Assembly (NCBI RefSeq): GCF_003477885.1
Contig: NZ_QUEE01000010.1
Coordinates: forward strand, 1 to 64,000
Reading direction: 5' to 3'
Length of the DNA: 64,000 nucleotides
From: Lachnotalea sp. AF33-28
GTDB taxonomy: Bacteria > Bacillota > Clostridia > Lachnospirales > Lachnospiraceae
In this document: positions 8,663 through 17,583 of the stretch, piece by piece
How the letters are laid out: every line of letters starts with the position of its first letter
Numbering within the stretch: position 1 is the first letter of the stretch
Notes under the pieces: generated by a model
Databases searched by the model: none
What the model was told of the DNA's origin: nothing
The model's input: only the letters and a program-made list of their open reading frames with translations
Made by a program: the position numbers and the translations under genes

Positions 8663-9067
8663 GTGTTGAGTGATGGAGCTATGATCCTTATAATTTTGGC
8701 TGCCTTAATAGCGGTCCCCACCGTCACTGTTTTTACAGTGCTGGCAGTTAACCGATCGGTCAGGAACAGAAAGAATGCTGTATATACAGGGGAAACAAAG
8801 GGAACAGTATCAAAAATAGTAGATAAAGGTCTGGATTTTCCGTGGATTATCCATGTAAAATATTGTGTTGATGGCATAAATTATGAAATAAAAGAAACTG
8901 CAAAATTAAAAAGCAGCCCGGTTAAGGCCTTCGGTATACCAATCGGCCAAAAGAAAACCTTTGTACTTGGCTCGGTACAGACGGGGGATACTGTAACGGT
9001 TCGTTACGATAAAAACAATCCACAAAAAGCGGTTATATACGGAAATGACGGGATTATGACGGGATGA
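8663..9067 (+). CDS. Small membrane protein, DUF3592-like
   Basis: About 134 residues. One N-terminal transmembrane helix (about residues 3-27) is followed by a basic segment and a small beta-rich domain that ends with the phrase GDTVTVRYDKNNPQKA, which resembles DUF3592-type proteins. The likely start is GTG 8663, with GAGGTG at 8651-8656 as its ribosome site; GTG 8654 is in frame but overlaps that site. It is AT-rich compared with the genes before and after, and is the first gene of the Fic island. Function unknown. Confidence 0.6.
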   Translation: MLSDGAMILIILAALIAVPTVTVFTVLAVNRSVRNRKNAVYTGETKGTVSKIVDKGLDFPWIIHVKYCVDGINYEIKETAKLKSSPVKAFGIPIGQKKTFVLGSVQTGDTVTVRYDKNNPQKAVIYGNDGIMTG

Positions 9068-9110
9068 GTGGATCTAACCGTACGGATAATAGAATAGGAT
9101 GGAGGTCTTT

Positions 9111-10268
9111 ATGAATCAGGATCCGTTTAAAGAATATATAAGACAAGCAGAACCCGACAAAAAAGACAAAGGGTATGCCTGGCATACAGCAATAGGGCTG
9201 CAGGATGTCGATGGCCTGACTCCTTCAAAGTATTTGATAGACACAGCAATTCAAAATATTGAAGGTGAGATCACTTTGGATGAAGCGCAAAAGCTGTTGG
9301 ATTCCTATTATGCGGAAAATCCAAGTGCTGATTTAGATGACCGGACAGAGGAGGCGGATAAGGTTTCTGTCCGAATAGCTAGGATTCTCTCTGAAAAGGC
9401 ATTTAGTTTTACGCCAAATGAGTATATATCTATTCACAAAAGACTATTTACAGGTATTTATCCTCATGCCGGAAAAATACGGGATTATAATATTACGAAA
9501 AAAGAATGGGTTCTTGATGGAGAAACTGTGCTTTACGGAAGTGCTGCCGAACTTCGTGAAACATTAAACTATGATTTTTTTCAGGAAAGGAATTACAGTT
9601 ATAAAGGTTTGTCAATAGACGAAGTTATCCATCATCTGGCTTTGTTTGTTTCGCGTTTATGGCAGATTCATATTTTTAGCGAGGGAAATACCAGGACAAC
9701 GGCAGTATTTTTCATAAAGTATCTTAGGACGCTGGGCTTTGATGCAACGAATGATATATTTGCAGAACATGCATGGTACTTTAGAAATGCACTGGTCCGT
9801 GCAAATTATAATGACTTAAAAAATGGTATTTATGAAACAACAGAATTTTTAGAGCTTTTTCTTAGGAATTTGCTTTTGGGTGAAGAAAACGAACTCCGTA
9901 ATAGAGCGTTGCATTTGCGCAGAGCATTTCAGAACTATAAGAAACCGAACATTGGAACGGAAAAACCGAATATTGATTCCGAAAGACTGTATGTCGAAGA
10001 TGTGAAAACCGTATATACAGGCAGTAGAAGAGAATTTACAAAAAAAACCGTTTTCCATATAAAAAAGATGTATGCTGCTTTTGGGGTGAAAAGTATATTT
10101 GGAAGATCTGATGCAGAGGCAGTCTTAGGGCTTAAGGCCACAAGTACGTCAGAATTACTGAAAAAATTGCTCGAAGCTAAAATAATTAAACCTGTGTCCG
10201 GATATGGAAAGGGAAAATACCGATTTTCAGAAATAGAAGTTTTGGAGGTGCTTTGTGAAAAACAATAA
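9111..10268 (+). CDS. Fic-domain protein
   Basis: 385 residues. The Fic motif reads HIFSEGNTR with His187 as the catalytic base, so the core of HxFx(D/E)GNxR is kept. Fic enzymes transfer AMP or other phosphate-containing groups to hydroxyls of target proteins. An ATP/partner-binding flap (about 90-130) precedes it, and the C-terminal ~100 residues look like a winged-helix module. ATG 9111 is preferred over an in-frame ATG at 9099 because GGAGG (9101-9105) sits at the right distance. It overlaps the next gene by 14 bp. Base composition is markedly AT-rich, which suggests transfer. The target is unknown; it may act as a toxin or as a regulator. Confidence 0.85.
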   Translation: MNQDPFKEYIRQAEPDKKDKGYAWHTAIGLQDVDGLTPSKYLIDTAIQNIEGEITLDEAQKLLDSYYAENPSADLDDRTEEADKVSVRIARILSEKAFSFTPNEYISIHKRLFTGIYPHAGKIRDYNITKKEWVLDGETVLYGSAAELRETLNYDFFQERNYSYKGLSIDEVIHHLALFVSRLWQIHIFSEGNTRTTAVFFIKYLRTLGFDATNDIFAEHAWYFRNALVRANYNDLKNGIYETTEFLELFLRNLLLGEENELRNRALHLRRAFQNYKKPNIGTEKPNIDSERLYVEDVKTVYTGSRREFTKKTVFHIKKMYAAFGVKSIFGRSDAEAVLGLKATSTSELLKKLLEAKIIKPVSGYGKGKYRFSEIEVLEVLCEKQ

Positions 10269-10605
10269 AGTATACGCAATGAAATTTTCCAGGGTTTATC
10301 CTCTGCTTGTTCAGAAGGCAGAGCGTAAGGACCGCACGAAACAGGAAGTGGATGAAATCATCTTCTGGCTTACAGGATATGATGAGAAGGGGTTGATGCA
10401 ACAGCTTCAGGATGAGGTTGATTATAAAACCTTTTTTGAACAAGCTCCTTGTATTAATCCGAACTGTGAAAAAATCAAAGGAACGGTATGCGGCGTCCGC
10501 GTTGAAGACATTGAAGATCCGCTTATGAAACAGATCAGATATCTGGACAAGCTGATTGATGAGCTGGCTAAGGGGAAGGCGATGGAAAAGATCTTAAGAA
10601 TATGA
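10255..10605 (+). CDS. DUF2200 family protein
   Basis: 116 residues from a GTG start that overlaps the Fic gene by 14 bp, so the two are translationally coupled. It matches the DUF2200 pattern: an N-terminal phrase close to F-S-R-V-Y-P-L, then KAERKDRTKQEVDEII and WLTGYDEKG. It is a small cytoplasmic protein. DUF2200 proteins have no firmly known function. Pairing with Fic suggests a functional link, perhaps as an accessory or an inhibitor, but that is inference. Confidence 0.75.
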   Translation: MKNNKVYAMKFSRVYPLLVQKAERKDRTKQEVDEIIFWLTGYDEKGLMQQLQDEVDYKTFFEQAPCINPNCEKIKGTVCGVRVEDIEDPLMKQIRYLDKLIDELAKGKAMEKILRI

Positions 10606-10642
10606 TGTATATACTGTTATCAAAGAGTTGGAGAGTGTATGA

Positions 10643-11452
10643 ATGATTTATCTAAGAACATTTCAGCTGTCACAGGAGACAGTGCGGGATCCGTATATAT
10701 ACCCCTACAATGTTTTCGCCCATAAGGAGTGCGGCTGTTTTCTGTTTGATCGGATCACCATCCTGTACGGAAACAACGCTTCCGGCAAATCCACCATGCT
10801 CAACCTGATCGCCCATGTGTTGAATATGGAGGGCAGAGAAGCGGCCACCCACAATCCCAGAAATCCGTATTTCATCCAGTTTGCAGGGGAATGTTCCTAT
10901 GGGCTGGGAGAGGATGAGGAAGGCAGCCCGGTAAGGAAGATCCCCGCGGACAGCCGCTATATAAAAAGCGAGGATATTATGTATGAGGTCAAGAAGATCC
11001 AGCAGGAGGCTGTGCTTAAGGAAGGTTATCTGTACGAACATGCCCGCAGAGGATATACCAGAGAGCAACTGGAGGAACTGAAGCACTCCGGCAAGATGGC
11101 GAAACAGATCGAGATCCTGCAGTTTGCCCAGGAAAAGTACTCCAACGGAGAAACCGCCCTGCAGATCCTTGATGACTGTCTGCATCCCGATGCGTTGTAC
11201 CTGCTGGATGAGCCGGAGGTGTCCCTGTCCCCCCAGAATCAGGTGCTGCTGGCGGACAAGTTAAACCGCGCAGCCCGCTTCCTGGATAATCAATTCATCA
11301 TCGCAACACATTCCCCATTCCTTTTAGGAACCCTGTCGGCCAAAATCTACAATCTGGACTCACCGGATATGGAGACCTGCAGGTGGAATGAGCTCGATAA
11401 CGTCCGCTATTTTTTCCTTTTTTTTGAAAATCACAGAGAGGAATTCCTGTAG
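10643..11452 (+). CDS. ABC/SMC-type AAA ATPase
   Basis: 269 residues. Walker A GNNASGKST lies at residues 43-51, and Walker B LYLLDEPEVSLS is near residue 187, followed by an H-loop THSPFLL. The layout is that of predicted soluble ATPases of the AAA_21/OLD-like group, without a transmembrane part. A helical insertion lies between the two motifs. It sits 37 bp after the DUF2200 gene, but its base composition is that of the core genome, so it may not belong to the Fic island. Relatives occur both as stand-alone ATPases and in defence modules. No nuclease partner is visible here. Confidence 0.8.
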   Translation: MIYLRTFQLSQETVRDPYIYPYNVFAHKECGCFLFDRITILYGNNASGKSTMLNLIAHVLNMEGREAATHNPRNPYFIQFAGECSYGLGEDEEGSPVRKIPADSRYIKSEDIMYEVKKIQQEAVLKEGYLYEHARRGYTREQLEELKHSGKMAKQIEILQFAQEKYSNGETALQILDDCLHPDALYLLDEPEVSLSPQNQVLLADKLNRAARFLDNQFIIATHSPFLLGTLSAKIYNLDSPDMETCRWNELDNVRYFFLFFENHREEFL

Positions 11453-11565
11453 ATTCCCCTCCTTTACTTATCCTGAATGCCGGTGTAAAATATAGTTAAT
11501 TTCAATGTAAAGTGCCGGCCAGTTGTGTTATACCTGTGTATGAGGCATGGAGGGGAGAGGAAAAT

Positions 11566-12639
11566 ATGGGTAAAAAAATTTTAAAGGGCGTGGGAATCCT
11601 TGCTGCCGTACTGCTGCTTGTTGTGGTGGGATATGTGGTATATGTCTTTGCCAGCTACAGCCGCATTGAGGACCATCAGGTGCTGGAACCGGAAAATAAT
11701 AAGGAAACGTTGGTGAGTGCGGAAACAGAATATACGATCACCACATTTAATATCGGTTTCGGCGCTTATTCCAGCGATTACAGCTTCTTTATGGACGGCG
11801 GCACGGAGTCAAGAGCATTTAGCAGGGACGCGGTTATTGACAATACGGACGGTACGGCAAAAGTGATCGCGGACATAGATCCGGATTTTGCTTTTTTCCA
11901 GGAGGTGGATCTTGATTCCACCAGAAGCTACCATGTGGATCAGTATGAGATGCTGAAACAGTGGTTTCCGGATATGGCCTCTGACTTTGGCTTAAACTAT
12001 GATTCCGCGTATCTGTTCTACCCGATACTGGAGCCCCACGGCAAATCCGTGGCGGGACTGGCCACATTTTCCGATTATAAGATCGAAAGCGCTGAGCGCA
12101 GAAGCCTTCCCATCGATACAAGCCCCATGAAATTTGTGGATCTGGACCGCTGTTACGTGGTATCCCGTCTGCCGGTGGACAACGGAAAATACCTTTGCCT
12201 GTACAATATGCATCTGTCCGCTTATACCAAGGACGGCTCAATCCGCGAAGAGCAGATCGACATGCTGTCGGAGGATATGAGCCGGGAGTATCAGGCGGGA
12301 AATTATGTGGTCTGCGCAGGGGATTTCAACCAGGATCTCTATGGGAATTCCCAGGATATCTTTCACTCAAAGCAGGAAACGCCGGGCTGGGCGGAGGCAT
12401 TTCCTAGGGAGAGGCTGGCTGAGGGGCTGCAGCTGAAACTGCCCGAGATTGACGGCAGTCTGGTACCCACCTGCCGAAATGCCGATAAGCCCTATGTGAA
12501 GGGGGATAATTTTGTGACGGTGCTGGACGGATTTATCCTCTCGGATAATGTGGAGTGCATATCCGTGGAGAATATAGACGCCGGCTTTGAACACTCCGAC
12601 CATAATCCGGTAAAGCTTCAGTTCCGCCTGAAAAAATAA
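11566..12639 (+). CDS. Membrane-anchored endonuclease/exonuclease/phosphatase-family protein
   Basis: 357 residues. ATG 11566 is chosen because GGGGAGAGG lies just before it and the next residues form a signal-anchor helix (about 5-30: ILAAVLLLVVVGYVVYVF). The rest is an EEP fold: FNIGFGAY, FFQEVD (metal-binding Glu), GDFNQD and the terminal HSDHNPV. The enzyme probably faces the outside and cleaves a phosphodiester or phosphomonoester; family members act on nucleic acids, sphingomyelin or inositol phosphates, so the substrate cannot be named. It is a stand-alone gene. Confidence 0.85.
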   Translation: MGKKILKGVGILAAVLLLVVVGYVVYVFASYSRIEDHQVLEPENNKETLVSAETEYTITTFNIGFGAYSSDYSFFMDGGTESRAFSRDAVIDNTDGTAKVIADIDPDFAFFQEVDLDSTRSYHVDQYEMLKQWFPDMASDFGLNYDSAYLFYPILEPHGKSVAGLATFSDYKIESAERRSLPIDTSPMKFVDLDRCYVVSRLPVDNGKYLCLYNMHLSAYTKDGSIREEQIDMLSEDMSREYQAGNYVVCAGDFNQDLYGNSQDIFHSKQETPGWAEAFPRERLAEGLQLKLPEIDGSLVPTCRNADKPYVKGDNFVTVLDGFILSDNVECISVENIDAGFEHSDHNPVKLQFRLKK

Positions 12640-12676
12640 AAACAGGAACATGCCATAAATTCGCTGCTTGTCCACT

Positions 12677-12713
12677 CATTCGGTCCTCCGGCAGAATGCC
12701 GGGGGACCGAATG
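12677..12713 (+). terminator. Long perfect hairpin after the EEP gene
   Basis: A 17-bp stem (12677-12693 with 12697-12713) has one G-T pair and a GAA loop. It is probably transcription-ending or RNA-stabilising although no T-run follows. The rest of 12640-12861 shows nothing else. Confidence 0.45.
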
Positions 12714-12861
12714 CTGTCTGCATAGTGCTGCAATGTGCTGTAAAGTCTGCTCAAAACATCAAGCATGCTTCCGATACAGTATGCTATGATCTAATCACAA
12801 TCATGATTGCCATATACGAATGATATCTGCAGTTTATTATGAGATTTGCCGGTGAAAGGGA

Positions 12862-13680
12862 GTGAGTCTGTCCATGAAAAATTTTGCGGTGCTGACGGAG
12901 GCGATTTATTATATAGAAGAGCATTTATGCGATCCGCTGACCCGCGAGGAGGCTGCGACATACTGCCATGTGTCCCTGTCCACGCTGGAAAAGCTGTTCC
13001 GTTACGCGCTTCATTTAAGCATCAAGGAATATATCTCCAAAAGGCGCATGACAAAGGCTGCGGGGGAGCTGGTACAGGGCGGCGCTTCCGTTACGGATCT
13101 GGCGATGAAATATCAGTATAATTCGGTAGAGGTATTTTCAAGAGCATTTAAACGGGTATGGAATGTACGGCCTTCCGAATTCAGCGGCCAATGGAATTTT
13201 ACCGGCATTTTTCCAAAGATTAATTACGAATACAGGGAAGGTGAAGATTTGGAAATGGCGCGGAAAAAAGTAGATATGAGCGAAGCATACGATTATCTGA
13301 AGGAGAGGAGAGGAACCTGCGTCCTGTGTTTTGATATCCGAAATCTGCTCGGTATTAATGCACAGTCCGTGAAGGCCGGCGACATGGTTATCCTGGAAAC
13401 GGCATCCCGTCTTGACCGGGCTGCCGGCGAAGATATGTTGGTCATGCGGATCGGCGGGGATGAATTTGCTCTGATTACGGGGATGGAAGACGAGGCGGAG
13501 GCACAGGAGCTTGCAGAACGGATATTGGAACAGAACGGGACTCCTGTTGTATATGAGGGAAAAGAATATCCGCTGTTTTTGTGGTGCGGTTTCACCAGGA
13601 TTCCTAACTCCCTGCGTTACAGCGACTTTTTCTTGGATCTGCATGAAGCAATCGGACAAAGTAAAGGTGACAAAGGGTGA
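12862..13680 (+). CDS. AraC-type HTH fused to a short GGDEF-like domain
   Basis: 272 residues. Residues ~8-105 form an AraC/XylS DNA-binding domain with both helix-turn-helix units; the second reads DLAMKYQYNSVEVFSRAFKRV. The C-terminal ~150 residues resemble half of a diguanylate cyclase: IGGDEFALITG carries an intact GGDEF, but the preceding metal/substrate segment is abnormal (FDIRNLLGINAQ instead of the usual DxDxFKxxND). The domain is short and may sense rather than make c-di-GMP. GTG 12862 or ATG 12874 could be the start. HTH first and GGDEF second is an uncommon order. The target is unknown. Confidence 0.7.
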   Translation: MSLSMKNFAVLTEAIYYIEEHLCDPLTREEAATYCHVSLSTLEKLFRYALHLSIKEYISKRRMTKAAGELVQGGASVTDLAMKYQYNSVEVFSRAFKRVWNVRPSEFSGQWNFTGIFPKINYEYREGEDLEMARKKVDMSEAYDYLKERRGTCVLCFDIRNLLGINAQSVKAGDMVILETASRLDRAAGEDMLVMRIGGDEFALITGMEDEAEAQELAERILEQNGTPVVYEGKEYPLFLWCGFTRIPNSLRYSDFFLDLHEAIGQSKGDKG

Positions 13681-13766
13681 CGGACTGAAAAACAGGTTGA
13701 TTCCTTGTATAAATCCTGCTAAGATAGATATCAAATCTTTTATACAGGGAGGATAACAGGCGGGAC

Positions 13767-14753
13767 ATGAGATACATACTTTTTGAATTGGGGCCTTTGA
13801 AGGTATACAGTTATGGATTTATGATCGCTCTGGGCATCATCGCTGCTTTTGCGGTGGCTGATAAAAGGGCGGCTAAATACGGACTTAGCGGCGACACATT
13901 GTTTTCCATGGGGCTTTGGTGCCTGGTGGGGGGACTGGCAGGGGCTAAGCTTTTGTATGTGCTGGTGGAAATCAAGGCGATTATGGAGAATCCGCAGAAT
14001 ATACTGAAGGAACTGACGGAAGGATTTGTGGTGTACGGGGGAATCATTGGAGGCATACTGACGGGTTATATTTACAGCAGGGTCAAAAAGGTCAGCTTCA
14101 TCAAATACTTTGATCTGATCATGCCGTCCATCGCATTGGCGCAGGCGTTCGGACGCATCGGCTGTTTCCTGTCCGGCTGCTGTTATGGCTGTGAAACCTC
14201 TTCCTGGTGCGGAGTGGTATTCAATAATTCCCCCTTTGCGCCCATCGGTGTCCGGGTGATCCCCACACAGCTGATTTCCAGCGCAGCGAATTTCCTGCAT
14301 TTCTTCGTTTTGATCTGGTTTGCAAAGAGAGCCAAATCAGACGGACAGGTGGGCGGCCTCTACCTGATCTTTTACAGCATCGGCAGGTTCCTGATTGAGA
14401 TTCTGCGCAACGATCCCAGGGGCGAGATCGGGTTTCTCTCCACTTCACAGTTCATTTCCATTTTCACTTTGATACTGGGGATCGCTTTATTTGTCATCGC
14501 GACGAAGAAGTGGAAGAAGATGCCGGAGCCTGAAACTGCGGGCGCGGCCGGGCGGGATGTGCCGCCGGCAGCTACCAGCGCAGTGCGGTATGAGAATATG
14601 GCGGAGCAGGAAGCGGATGTAAGGACCGAAGAGCCGTCTAAGCAGGAAGCGGATGCAAGGACCGAAGAGCCGCCTAAGCAGGAAGCGGATACACAGTCAG
14701 AAGAGCTGGCAGAGAATGAGGCGGATGTACAGACTGAAGAGACCAAAGAGTAA
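13767..14753 (+). CDS. lgt: Prolipoprotein diacylglyceryl transferase with repeat tail
   Basis: 328 residues. The first ~255 are a normal multi-pass Lgt, with the signature GRIGCFLSGCCYGCETS and the late GRFLIEILRND. Lgt moves diacylglycerol from phosphatidylglycerol to the lipobox cysteine of prelipoproteins, as needed by the PotD and TPR lipoproteins in this window. The last ~75 residues are not part of the usual enzyme: they are hydrophilic, rich in Glu/Ala/Thr, and built from about four imperfect repeats with the core EAD-x-x-T-E-E. The start at 13767 gives the conserved N-terminus. Confidence 0.93.
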   Translation: MRYILFELGPLKVYSYGFMIALGIIAAFAVADKRAAKYGLSGDTLFSMGLWCLVGGLAGAKLLYVLVEIKAIMENPQNILKELTEGFVVYGGIIGGILTGYIYSRVKKVSFIKYFDLIMPSIALAQAFGRIGCFLSGCCYGCETSSWCGVVFNNSPFAPIGVRVIPTQLISSAANFLHFFVLIWFAKRAKSDGQVGGLYLIFYSIGRFLIEILRNDPRGEIGFLSTSQFISIFTLILGIALFVIATKKWKKMPEPETAGAAGRDVPPAATSAVRYENMAEQEADVRTEEPSKQEADARTEEPPKQEADTQSEELAENEADVQTEETKE

Positions 14754-14804
14754 CTGATTCGGAATTCTACAGCAATATTGCAAATAGCAGATATAAAGTG
14801 GGTG

Positions 14805-14848
14805 CCCGCAGGCAGCCGGATGATCCGACTGCCTGCGGGTTTCTTTTT
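14805..14848 (+). terminator. Terminator of lgt
   Basis: CCCGCAGGCAG (14805-14815) pairs with CTGCCTGCGGG (14829-14839), followed by TTTCTTTTT. A canonical Rho-independent terminator. Confidence 0.9.
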
Positions 14849-14880
14849 ATTCAATAGTGCGCACCCTATTGAATAAAAAA
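14844..14880 (-). terminator. Terminator facing the MATE gene
   Basis: TTTTTATTCAATAG pairs with CTATTGAATAAAAA, giving a T-run in the minus direction, downstream of the MATE gene. Two further GC-rich hairpins (around 14902-14940 and 14948-14967) lie between it and the MATE stop codon. Confidence 0.65.
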
Positions 14881-14967
14881 CGCTCCGCTTAGGATCATAC
14901 TGCGGCGGGAAGGTATACTGTCGCTAAAACGACCCGCCGCAGGCGGAGAATCCCGCGAGCGGGATTC

Positions 14968-16308
14968 TTATTTCAGTTCCGGCCAGACGGTCAGAAGCAT
15001 TGTGATAAAGCAGGCGGCGCCGCCGATGAAGTTGGAGATGGGTTCTGCCAGAAACACGCCCGTAGTGTTAAGCCCCAAAATCCGCGGCAGAAGCAGTGTC
15101 AGAGGTATGACGATAAACGCCTTGCGCAGCAGGGAAAAAAATACGGCGTATTTTGATTTTCCCAGAGCCACAAAGACGGATTGGCCCGCAAACTGCAGTG
15201 ACATCATGAAAAATCCAAAGAAATAGATATGTATGGAGGGGATGGCCGCCATCACCAGATCCGCGTCATTGTTGAAGATCCGTATAAAAAATTCCGGAAA
15301 CAGGTACAAAAGCAGCCAGGCAACGGTGGTATAGATGATGCAGGTGGCCGATGTGAACTTGATCGCGGTCCGCACCCTTCCGTACTCTTTCGCACCGTAG
15401 TTAAATCCCATGACGGGCTGGGCGCTGTTGGTCAGGCCGTTTACCGGCATGGAGATGACCTCGCGGATGGAGTTTATGACTGTCATGACGCCTACATACA
15501 GATCGCCTCCATAAAACTGCAGGCTGGCGTTGCACATGATCTGCACGCCGCTGTTGGTGATGGCCATGGTGAAGCCGGACAGGCCGAGCCCGATGATTTC
15601 TCTCACCCTGCGTGCTTTCAGCCTGAAACAGGCAGGTTTTAGCTTAAGGATCGTTTTTTTGCCGCATAGGAATGCGACAATCCAGGCGGCGGAGAGAAAC
15701 TGAGAGATCACTGTGGCGATGGCCGCGCCCTGTATGCCCATTTTAAGAACAAAGATAAAAATGGGGTCCAGCACGATGTTGGCCGCAGCTCCGAGACAGA
15801 CCGTCATCATTCCCACCCTGCCGAATCCCTGGGAATTGATAAAGCTGTTCATGCCCAGTCCCAGCATGACGAAGACGCTGCCGCACAGATAGATAGTGAT
15901 ATATTCATCGGCGAAGGGAAAGGTGGAGTCGCTGGCGCCGAAGAGATAGAGCAGGGGCTTTTTAAACAGCAGGCCCAGGGCGGTTAGCACGATGCCGGTG
16001 CCAAGCATCAGGGCGAAGGAGTTGCCCATGATATGTTCCGCCTCATTTAAATCTCCCCGGCCTCTGGCGATGGAGCAGAGCGGCGCCCCGCCCATGCCGA
16101 ACAGATTGGCAAATGCGATGACAATCGTGATCATAGGAAGGCAGAGGCCAAGGCCGGTCAGAGAGAGGGTGGCATTGTCAGGGATTCGTCCGATATAAAT
16201 CCGGTCTACGATGTTGTAGAGCACGTTGACCAGCTGAGCCAGTGTCATGGGAAGGGCCAGATTCAGGATATTTTTAATCACGCTGCCCCTGGAAAAATCA
16301 TTTTTCAT
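14968..16308 (-). CDS. MATE-family efflux transporter
   Basis: 446 residues with 12 predicted transmembrane helices in two similar halves, typical of MATE Na+/H+-coupled drug or metabolite exporters. The N-terminus MKNDFSRGSVIKNILNLALPMTLAQLVNVLYNIVDR contains the family's usual opening; it is intact along its length. The AI-2E-type gene ends 35 bp upstream on the same strand, so they may share a transcript. The substrate cannot be predicted. Confidence 0.9.
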   Translation of the reverse strand: MKNDFSRGSVIKNILNLALPMTLAQLVNVLYNIVDRIYIGRIPDNATLSLTGLGLCLPMITIVIAFANLFGMGGAPLCSIARGRGDLNEAEHIMGNSFALMLGTGIVLTALGLLFKKPLLYLFGASDSTFPFADEYITIYLCGSVFVMLGLGMNSFINSQGFGRVGMMTVCLGAAANIVLDPIFIFVLKMGIQGAAIATVISQFLSAAWIVAFLCGKKTILKLKPACFRLKARRVREIIGLGLSGFTMAITNSGVQIMCNASLQFYGGDLYVGVMTVINSIREVISMPVNGLTNSAQPVMGFNYGAKEYGRVRTAIKFTSATCIIYTTVAWLLLYLFPEFFIRIFNNDADLVMAAIPSIHIYFFGFFMMSLQFAGQSVFVALGKSKYAVFFSLLRKAFIVIPLTLLLPRILGLNTTGVFLAEPISNFIGGAACFITMLLTVWPELK

Positions 16309-16343
16309 TTCAGTAATACGCCTCCGGATTGCGGCGGATGTGG

Positions 16344-17501
16344 TTATTCTGCGCTTTCAGGCTCTTTCACACCGCTGTCTTTCTTTTTTAAACGCTTCCG
16401 GATATCCTCCCGGAAAAGAGTGTATAAGATGGACGCGATCGGAACGCTGACCAGCATGCCCGGAATCCCAAGCAGCCCGCCTCCGATGGTAACCGCGGCC
16501 AGAACCCACATGGCAGGAAGCCCTACAGAAGAGCCCACCACGCGGGGATAAATCAGGTTTCCTTCGATCTGCTGAAGGATCAGAAGAAAGATAACAAATA
16601 TGACCGCTTTGACGGGGGATACCACCAGGATCATGAATGCGCCCACAAAGGTTCCGATAAAGGCGCCCAGTATGGGGATGAGAGCGGTAGCTCCTACCAG
16701 CGCGCCGACCATGGCGGCATAGGGCAGACGCAGAATGGTCATGCCGAGCGCGCATAGTGAACCCAGGATCACGGCCTCCGTACACTGCCCCACAATAAAG
16801 TTCGAACAGATCCGGTTGGATATACCTGCGATATAGTAGATCCTGTCCTGAACTTTACCGGGCAGATACGCTCCGATGATGTGGCGGATCTGCTTTTGCA
16901 GCGTTTCCTTGCCAAAGAGCAGGTAGATTGCAAATACCAGAGCGACGACAAAATTAAAGACCAGATTGGAGGTAGTGGAGATGATGGCGATGGTGGAGCC
17001 GAACAGGCCGGAGGTACCGGCGGTCAGCATGTTCACCGCTTCCGAACCGATCTTTGCCCAGTCGATGTCCATACTTCCCAGCTTCTCATTCAGGAAAGGC
17101 ACCAGGTCCTGATTTTCATTGATCCACTTGCCCGCCTGATCCGCGAAGGCCACGATGGCATTGCCGAGAGTGACCATGGTGTTGCCAAGCTCCGGAATGA
17201 CCAGATAGAGCACAAAGGCCAGAGCGGTTATGATAAACAGGAGGGATAAGATCAGACTGATGGGACGTTTGAGTTTGCTCATCACCTTGCTTTTATTGCG
17301 TCCCAAAAGCCGTTCAATGGCCGACATTGGCAGGTTTAAGACGAAGGCCATAAAAAATCCAACGATGAAAGGCAGAAACAGGCCGATGATCATTTGAAGA
17401 AATCCGATGACCGAGCTTAGATTCTGAAGGCCGCAATAGAGCAGGATCAGGATCGCGCCGGCGATTACAAGGTTTTTGTAACTGAATTTGTGAGTATCCA
17501 T
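16344..17501 (-). CDS. AI-2E family transporter (PerM/TqsA-like)
   Basis: 385 residues with about 8 transmembrane helices. The late segment GALVGATALIPILGAFIGTFVGAF is the AI-2E family hallmark. Family members export autoinducer-2 or, in some bacteria, exchange Na+/Li+ for H+, so the substrate is open. ATG 17501 is chosen over an upstream in-frame start at 17561 because GAGGGTG lies 5 bp before it and the upstream part is not hydrophobic or conserved. The hydrophilic C-terminus ends with a Lys/Glu-rich tail. Confidence 0.88.
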   Translation of the reverse strand: MDTHKFSYKNLVIAGAILILLYCGLQNLSSVIGFLQMIIGLFLPFIVGFFMAFVLNLPMSAIERLLGRNKSKVMSKLKRPISLILSLLFIITALAFVLYLVIPELGNTMVTLGNAIVAFADQAGKWINENQDLVPFLNEKLGSMDIDWAKIGSEAVNMLTAGTSGLFGSTIAIISTTSNLVFNFVVALVFAIYLLFGKETLQKQIRHIIGAYLPGKVQDRIYYIAGISNRICSNFIVGQCTEAVILGSLCALGMTILRLPYAAMVGALVGATALIPILGAFIGTFVGAFMILVVSPVKAVIFVIFLLILQQIEGNLIYPRVVGSSVGLPAMWVLAAVTIGGGLLGIPGMLVSVPIASILYTLFREDIRKRLKKKDSGVKEPESAE

Positions 17502-17583
17502 AGCACCCTCATTTCTTAGTTTATTCCCGCAAAGCGGCGAGTCAGGCGGACATGCCTGCACGGATGTTTGGCGGCTGCCGCGT

